Assembly (NCBI GenBank): GCA_018365455.1
Contig: JAGZJZ010000010.1
Coordinates: 1 to 64,000 of the forward strand
Source of the DNA: Clostridiales bacterium
GTDB lineage: Bacteria; Bacillota; Clostridia; Lachnospirales; Lachnospiraceae
Length of the DNA stretch: 64,000 bases
Direction of reading: 5' to 3'
Below are positions 58,623-64,000 of this stretch, in pieces (positions within the stretch are counted from its first letter, which is position 1; the number at the start of each line of letters is the position of its first letter). The notes beneath the pieces were generated by a model, which saw nothing but the letters and a program-made list of their open reading frames with translations, was not told the origin of the DNA and searched no databases. Made by a program: the position numbers and the translations under genes.

Positions 58623-61600
58623 ATGAAGAGAGTATTGGCAGGTTTTTTAGCCATGATTCTTCTGTTTACAAGTGTTGATGTAACAGCATTTGCAGCAGAG
58701 AATGAAAAGGATGCTGCAGCTGGCACAAAAGGTAACGGTGATATTAGCGTAGTCCTGGATCTCAGCTATCCGGAAGCGTTGAATACCGTTCAGCAAAAAG
58801 ATATAAAAGCGCAGCTGCTGAATGGATCTGGAAGTGTTTTGGCTGAAATTGAATTAGGTGAAAAAACAGAGGATGAAAAAGGTTTTACTATATTAGAAGA
58901 CCATAATGGTGTCGCAAAAATGGAGGCGCTGAATAGTTTCGGGGTTCCGATCACTACAGAGTCTGAGGTAAATTATTACAATGTCAGTTTTACCAATTTA
59001 CCAAATAACAGCGATTACCAGATTGCATTAAAGGGAAAGGGGTACAAATCCTACCTGTCTGATAAAATTGCACTGAAAGATTTCTCTAAAAAAATTGTAC
59101 TGGATACAAAGAGCCAGGCATTTACCATGGGAGATGTAAATGGTGACGGTGCTGTAAATGACAAGGATTTGGCAGTAGTAGAGACTGCATTAGGGACACA
59201 AAATATTGCAGCAGGTTCTAAAGATGCTGCAGCAGATTTAAATTGCGATGGTATCGTTGACATCAAGGATATTGCATTGGTGAACCGTAACCGCAGTGCA
59301 GTAGGACAGGCAGTATTATATGATACGGAAGTCATTGCAGCGGCAGTGGCAACAATGAAGGATCTGCCTGAGGATGTGACTGTAACTACAGGTGCTGCAG
59401 AAGATATTCTGAAACCAAACTCCGCACCGGTAACATTTGAAACAAGTGAAGGTAAGAATCTGAGTATTCCGGTGTCATTTGAACAGCCCGTACAGATGGT
59501 ACAGATTGAGATCGCATCTCCATCTTCCTCCGGCGCAATTGAAGCGGGAGTGGCAACGGTAGATTACGAAGAGAATGGTAAGATCTATACGGAGAAATTT
59601 GAATTTTCCAACGAAGTACCCCAGGGAGTACATGCCATCGAAACAAGAGAAGGCAGAAGCACGGTTGTCATCAATCTGGGAGCACGGGTAGCGGTGAAGA
59701 AAGTAACGATTACCGTAACCAAGGTAGCAAATGAAGAAGGCAAGCCTACCTATGCGGTAGTGGAAGAAATTAAATTCTTAAAAGATATTGTTCCGGCTAA
59801 TCCTACCAATGACAGCGCTGTTCCAAAGAATGTCCAGGCGGCAGAAGATAATGAAACTGTCACATTAACATGGAAAGCAGTAGATAATGTAACCGGATAT
59901 ATGGTGAAATACGGTTTGGAATCCGGAAAATATACCGATCAGGTATCCGTAGAAGGAACAACGGCAGAGATAAAAGGGTTAAAGAATCTTATTACATATT
60001 ATTTTGTCGTATATGCAGTGAACGGAGATTGGAAGGGTCCGGCGTCACAGGAAATAGCGGCTACGCCGAAGCCAAAGACACCGCCTTCACCTCCGGATAA
60101 TTTAAAGGTTGCTTCCGGTGATAATTCCCTGAAGGCAAGCTGGGGTAAGACGAAGAATGCGGAAACGTATAGTGTCTATTATAAGCTGGCGGACAGTACG
60201 GGCAATTATGTGAAAGCAAAGAGCGGATTAACAGCAACAAGTTATGTAATACCAAATTTGATTAATGATAAAGAATATCAAGTTTATGTTACAGCCAGCA
60301 ACGCAGTGGGTGAGAGTGGAAAATCTCTGATATCAACCGGCATACCGAAAAGAGAAGAAATAGTTCCACCGGTAATTCCAACTTTAAATAGAATTTCCAA
60401 TGATAATGTTTCGAATATCAGTATGACTGCATCCTGGAATGTAGATCCGGCTTACCAGGGAACATTTAAGGTGTGGGATGTTTTAGATGGAGATTATTTT
60501 ACTCACTGGACGGCAAATGTTTGGTATCAGAGCAGAGAATTTGTCTTCGAATTTAAAGAACCGAAAACCATGGATTATGTGGTCTATGTGCCAAGGCTTG
60601 ATGGAATATATAAGAAGAATATAGCTACATATAACATTAGAGTCTGGGATAGTAATGGCAAGGAGACGAAACTGGCAAGTAATTTACCACTAAAGGGAAA
60701 TCCGGGTACCACAGGTTTTGCAGTATTAACATTCCCCAAAACCGAAGATATAAAGAAAATTGGGGTTGAAGTCGGGCAATATACCGGTTCCGGGAATGTG
60801 TCTCTGTCTGAGATTGCATTTTACGATTATTCCGGTATTAATGAAAAAGTAGAAGCACTTTTTGCAAATAAGAGTTTCACGAAGCTTGCAGATGGAGTAA
60901 CGAAAGGTCAGATTGATGAACTGGAAGCATTACTTAAAGACACTACAGGATATTATGTTGATCAAGATATTCTGCTGGATGAAATATCTATTGCCAGGGC
61001 GTTACTGAATAACGATGCATCTAAATTAGGAAAGATAATTGATGGTGTTGATTCCAGAGACACGACCGGAAACTTAAAGAAGATCAATTCATTCCAGCCA
61101 TTAGGTGTTGTTGCAAATGCAGGAAAACAAATTGTAATCTACGCAGATATACCGGAAGGTGAAACGGTTACGATAACACCCACACAGTATTTTGCAGAAG
61201 CTTCTTCATGGGCGGGCAGCGAGATTCGATTGACCAGTGGAAGAAATGTGATTAAGATCCCACAGCTTATGTCAATTAATGCAGAAAAGGGTGGTTCGCT
61301 TTATCTGCAGTATTCCGGGCATAATGAGAATGAGATTAAGCTGCAGGTTCGGGGTGAGTATACAAGTTTCCCAGTACTTGAGCTGTCAGATTGGGAAAGT
61401 ATGAATGAAGAGCAGAGAAGGACGGCTATTGCAAGCTATATTACTGAATTAGAAGCCTACACCAGTACCATACCTGCCAAAAACGTTACAACCAATATTA
61501 AAAATAGCACAGAAATTTCATTACCGAACGTATTATTATCACTACCGGCAGTTCCTGTACGTGATGCGGTTAAAAGTTCAGTGGAAACATTGGAGCAAAA

Positions 61601-63860
61601 AGTAGATAAGCTGTACAATAATGTACTTGCATGGGATGAACTCCTGAATGTATTATATACCACCCATGGTGTGGACAATATGAAAGCCGAACGATCCAGA
61701 GTTAATATTCGCTATATGCGTATGTTTGCAGGAGCATTTATGTATGCAAGCGGTTCCCATATCGGAATTGGGTATGGTTCTACCGGAGCACTTGCTCAGG
61801 GCAGGCCAACCAGTGTGACCGGAGAAGGAAAGTCTAATGCACTTTACGGATGGGGTATCGCACATGAAATCGGACATCAGATGGATACATTAGGAAAAGC
61901 AGAAACCACGAATAATATTTATTCCCTGTTTGGACAGACCCATGACGGAGGTCAGAATGCTCTTCCTTCCAGACTGGAAACAAGTAATAAGTACGAAAAA
62001 ATATTTGAAAAAACTTCAATTGGAGCAGTAGGTTTGCCAAATGATGTGTTTGTTGGACTGGGAATGTACTGGCAGCTGCATCTGGCATATGACCTGGGAG
62101 CAGATGATAATTTCTATAACCTGGTGAACAAGGCTTACCGTGAGAAAAAGGGAAGCGGATTCTCGGGTGACCAGAGATTTGCAGTGGTAGCAAGTGATAT
62201 CGCGCAGAAAGATTTGACAGAGTTCTTTGAGCACTGGGGAATTGTGCTGAGTGATGAAGCCAAAGCAGAAATGGGTCAATATGAGAAAGAAAGCCGTAAG
62301 ATTTATTATCTCAATGATCAGTCCAGAAGAGAAGCGATGGCGGGCAGTACGCCGGTTAGCGGAAGTATTGAAGTAAACGCTTCGATTGATCAGAAAACAG
62401 CTACGGTTACCGTATCCGGGCTTACACCTGAAGATCCTATGGTACAGGGCTATGAGATCAGCAGAAATGGAAAGGGTATTGGATTTACGAAGGATACTAC
62501 TTTTACGGATCTGATTGGTTCCATGAATAACCGAGAAGTTACGTATTCCGTAAAAGCTATTGATGTACTCGGAAATGTGATTGCTGAGGCAATATCACCT
62601 TCTATTAAGATACAACATGATAATCTGGTACCTCGTGAGTCATGGAGCTATAAGATTGATGAGGACGGTTCTATTATTGTAACAATGAAAGATGAGAATA
62701 TCTCCATTGCAGGTATCAAAATAAAAGGACAGGCTACACAGAAAAATGCCACATCTGAAGAAGTTTCTGAAGCAGTTACAGAAGCGATAACAGAAGCTGT
62801 GACAGAAGCGAAAGCCAAGATGGTGAAGAACAATTCTTTACCGGAATTGAAAGCAGCTCTTTCCGATTCAGGCAAATCTGAGGAGACGCAGACACAGGCG
62901 GATCGCAATTCGGAAGCAGTTACAGAAGCATGGAAGGAAGCAAATACAGAATCCAATACAGAATCCAATGCAGAATCCAATGCAGAATCTTATACAGAAA
63001 GATATACAGAATTTAATACAGAAACAGATACTCAAACAGATGTACAAACAGAATTAGAAACAGAACCGGTAACGGAAAAGGTTACAGAGGAAGTAACGGA
63101 ACAGGCACCGAAGTATGAACGTGCCAGGGCAGCCGGTAAGCTTACGGTTTCTGTTAGCGAAGATGGTATCCAGTACAAGGATATTAAGGTATTTGATCAG
63201 GACGTAGTTGGATCTACGGATCAGACATATCTCTTTGAAAGAGAAGACGGCAGAATTGACACCTATGATGAGAAATATATCAGGATTACCAATTTACCGG
63301 ATGATCTGACCATGGATGACATTGATTTTATGTCTTATCCGGGTGATGATATTGAAATCAGTGAAACTGCTATCGGTTATCTGGAAAGCGATTACCAGTA
63401 TGGTGAGGCAGAAGAAGATGTCATTAAGGCAGGTACTTTAATTGTGACAGGTACCTATCGTGGAGATCCGGTCTATAATACCATTTTACTGCAGGGCAGA
63501 TTTAACAATGTTGATAACAGTAAAGACGACAGCAGTATTGAATTAGTAGAAAGACCGATGAACGGTGTATCATTACTCTTTGCGGAAGAGCCAAAAGAAG
63601 GAGATATGACAACGATCAATAATGGTTTCTGGATCTTTATACCTGATGTACAAAAAGAAGCGGCACTCACAGAGGGTGTATGTGGAAATAGTGTACTTCC
63701 GGCTGAAATCCAGGCTGTAATGTATCGTACAGACGATCCGAACAACGCGGATAGCAAACGTCTCGTAAGCAATACCTTATGGATACAATCTCCAACGGAA
63801 GAAACTATGCCGAATATCAGGCTGGAGTCCGATGGAGCAGATGGAGGGATGAACAATTGA
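58623..63860 (+). CDS. Secreted M60-like peptidase with dockerin and FN3 modules
   Basis: 1745-residue exported protein. Signal peptide (KRVLAGFLAMILLFTSVDVT, cleavage near AFA), dockerin-like pair of calcium loops DVNGDGAVNDKDLAVV and DLNCDGIVDIKDIALV (about 171-230), a carbohydrate-binding-like beta module (250-395), two FN3 domains (about 400-575), an F5/8-like module (590-740), then the M60 zinc peptidase with AHEIGHQMD (H1081, E1082, H1085). The tail has Thr/Glu/Ser repeats (about 1380-1500) and another beta domain; no LPXTG or TM anchor seen. M60 enzymes of gut bacteria cleave mucin-type glycoproteins. AAGGAG precedes ATG 58623. Confidence 0.9.
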   Translation: MKRVLAGFLAMILLFTSVDVTAFAAENEKDAAAGTKGNGDISVVLDLSYPEALNTVQQKDIKAQLLNGSGSVLAEIELGEKTEDEKGFTILEDHNGVAKMEALNSFGVPITTESEVNYYNVSFTNLPNNSDYQIALKGKGYKSYLSDKIALKDFSKKIVLDTKSQAFTMGDVNGDGAVNDKDLAVVETALGTQNIAAGSKDAAADLNCDGIVDIKDIALVNRNRSAVGQAVLYDTEVIAAAVATMKDLPEDVTVTTGAAEDILKPNSAPVTFETSEGKNLSIPVSFEQPVQMVQIEIASPSSSGAIEAGVATVDYEENGKIYTEKFEFSNEVPQGVHAIETREGRSTVVINLGARVAVKKVTITVTKVANEEGKPTYAVVEEIKFLKDIVPANPTNDSAVPKNVQAAEDNETVTLTWKAVDNVTGYMVKYGLESGKYTDQVSVEGTTAEIKGLKNLITYYFVVYAVNGDWKGPASQEIAATPKPKTPPSPPDNLKVASGDNSLKASWGKTKNAETYSVYYKLADSTGNYVKAKSGLTATSYVIPNLINDKEYQVYVTASNAVGESGKSLISTGIPKREEIVPPVIPTLNRISNDNVSNISMTASWNVDPAYQGTFKVWDVLDGDYFTHWTANVWYQSREFVFEFKEPKTMDYVVYVPRLDGIYKKNIATYNIRVWDSNGKETKLASNLPLKGNPGTTGFAVLTFPKTEDIKKIGVEVGQYTGSGNVSLSEIAFYDYSGINEKVEALFANKSFTKLADGVTKGQIDELEALLKDTTGYYVDQDILLDEISIARALLNNDASKLGKIIDGVDSRDTTGNLKKINSFQPLGVVANAGKQIVIYADIPEGETVTITPTQYFAEASSWAGSEIRLTSGRNVIKIPQLMSINAEKGGSLYLQYSGHNENEIKLQVRGEYTSFPVLELSDWESMNEEQRRTAIASYITELEAYTSTIPAKNVTTNIKNSTEISLPNVLLSLPAVPVRDAVKSSVETLEQKVDKLYNNVLAWDELLNVLYTTHGVDNMKAERSRVNIRYMRMFAGAFMYASGSHIGIGYGSTGALAQGRPTSVTGEGKSNALYGWGIAHEIGHQMDTLGKAETTNNIYSLFGQTHDGGQNALPSRLETSNKYEKIFEKTSIGAVGLPNDVFVGLGMYWQLHLAYDLGADDNFYNLVNKAYREKKGSGFSGDQRFAVVASDIAQKDLTEFFEHWGIVLSDEAKAEMGQYEKESRKIYYLNDQSRREAMAGSTPVSGSIEVNASIDQKTATVTVSGLTPEDPMVQGYEISRNGKGIGFTKDTTFTDLIGSMNNREVTYSVKAIDVLGNVIAEAISPSIKIQHDNLVPRESWSYKIDEDGSIIVTMKDENISIAGIKIKGQATQKNATSEEVSEAVTEAITEAVTEAKAKMVKNNSLPELKAALSDSGKSEETQTQADRNSEAVTEAWKEANTESNTESNAESNAESYTERYTEFNTETDTQTDVQTELETEPVTEKVTEEVTEQAPKYERARAAGKLTVSVSEDGIQYKDIKVFDQDVVGSTDQTYLFEREDGRIDTYDEKYIRITNLPDDLTMDDIDFMSYPGDDIEISETAIGYLESDYQYGEAEEDVIKAGTLIVTGTYRGDPVYNTILLQGRFNNVDNSKDDSSIELVERPMNGVSLLFAEEPKEGDMTTINNGFWIFIPDVQKEAALTEGVCGNSVLPAEIQAVMYRTDDPNNADSKRLVSNTLWIQSPTEETMPNIRLESDGADGGMNN

Positions 63861-64000
63861 GGAAGATAGAAACGGTTAAGGTTCTCTTGGGGGTATTGGC
63901 ACTTATGCTGCTATACTCCATGACAGCCCTGGCAGCATCAGAGAAGCCTGGAATAAAGTTGTCCGTTACAGACACTGCCAATGAATGGGCAGTTGAGGTG
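63857..64000 (+). CDS. Exported protein, 5' end only
   Basis: TTG 63857 overlaps the M60 gene stop by 4 bp (TTGA), with GGAGGG 8 nt upstream, so translation is probably coupled. It encodes a signal peptide (VKVLLGVLALMLLYSMTALA) and the first mature residues ASEKPGIKLSVTDTANEW; the window ends at codon 48. Likely a surface protein working with the peptidase. Confidence 0.75.
   Translation, partial: MRKIETVKVLLGVLALMLLYSMTALAASEKPGIKLSVTDTANEWAVEV

Overview
The window looks like a chromosomal segment of a low-to-mid GC, endospore-forming anaerobic Firmicute, most likely a Lachnospiraceae gut acetogen related to Blautia. The reasons are the sporulation and germination genes (SipL-like SPOCS/LysM protein, GerA/GerB/GerC set, SpoIIR), a monofunctional Ni-CO dehydrogenase cluster with rubredoxin, class III fructose-bisphosphatase, strong AGGAGG-type ribosome binding sites and SigA-type promoters. 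The genus is an inference from gene content only. No rRNA, tRNA or CRISPR array was seen.

Layout. 1-7.4 kb: an OmpR-type two-component system, a YCII-domain gene, then about 2 kb of low-GC debris (transposase-like fragment, two tiny genes, a GHKL-like remnant), followed by a MacB/FtsX-type ABC exporter with an 11-bp-periodic operator in front. 7.4-9.3 kb: a retron, with a SigA promoter, a hairpin-rich leader flanked by 15-bp direct repeats, a foldable msr-msd ncRNA closed by an 11-bp a1/a2 pair, and an intact retron reverse transcriptase, but no recognisable effector. 9.3-15.5 kb: plsC, malQ, and a p-aminobenzoate operon (pabA, pabB, HAD phosphatase, pabC). 15.6-23.6 kb: PrcB-like lipoprotein, sipL, ispE, a GntR regulator, a germination operon whose GerC is short, and spoIIR. 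23.7-32 kb: purine nucleoside phosphorylase, a BMP-type nucleoside ABC importer (lipoprotein, ATPase, two permeases), an MTA/SAH/adenosine deaminase-type amidohydrolase and an alpha/beta hydrolase, together a nucleoside uptake and salvage block.

32-38 kb: an XRE regulator, an Agr-like LytTR/GHKL two-component system followed by a tiny unit with a strong SD, an SGNH-like secreted protein and typA. 38-43.3 kb: an SSB-like protein, a cobalamin adenosyltransferase, a lysine riboswitch controlling dapA-dapB, and fbp. 43.5-51.8 kb: a maltodextrin regulon (binding protein, two permeases, intracellular GH13, secreted CBM20 alpha-amylase, LacI regulator) with LacI/CcpA-like operators. 51.9-55.8 kb: cooS, a CooF-like ferredoxin, an FAD/NAD oxidoreductase and rubredoxin behind a promoter carrying three palindromes. 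56-64 kb: a three-repeat lipoprotein, an ArsC/Spx-like protein, a HAD phosphatase, and a 1745-residue secreted M60-like peptidase with dockerin-like and FN3 modules, followed by the start of another exported protein.

Between genes runs a dispersed inverted-repeat family (arms like GAGCGTGTTTGAAAATT) with at least ten full or partial copies; two partial copies supply stop codons of neighbouring genes. The retron with its inserted leader, this repeat family, the palindromic cooS promoter and the SD-embedding hairpin before sipL are the points most worth a second look.
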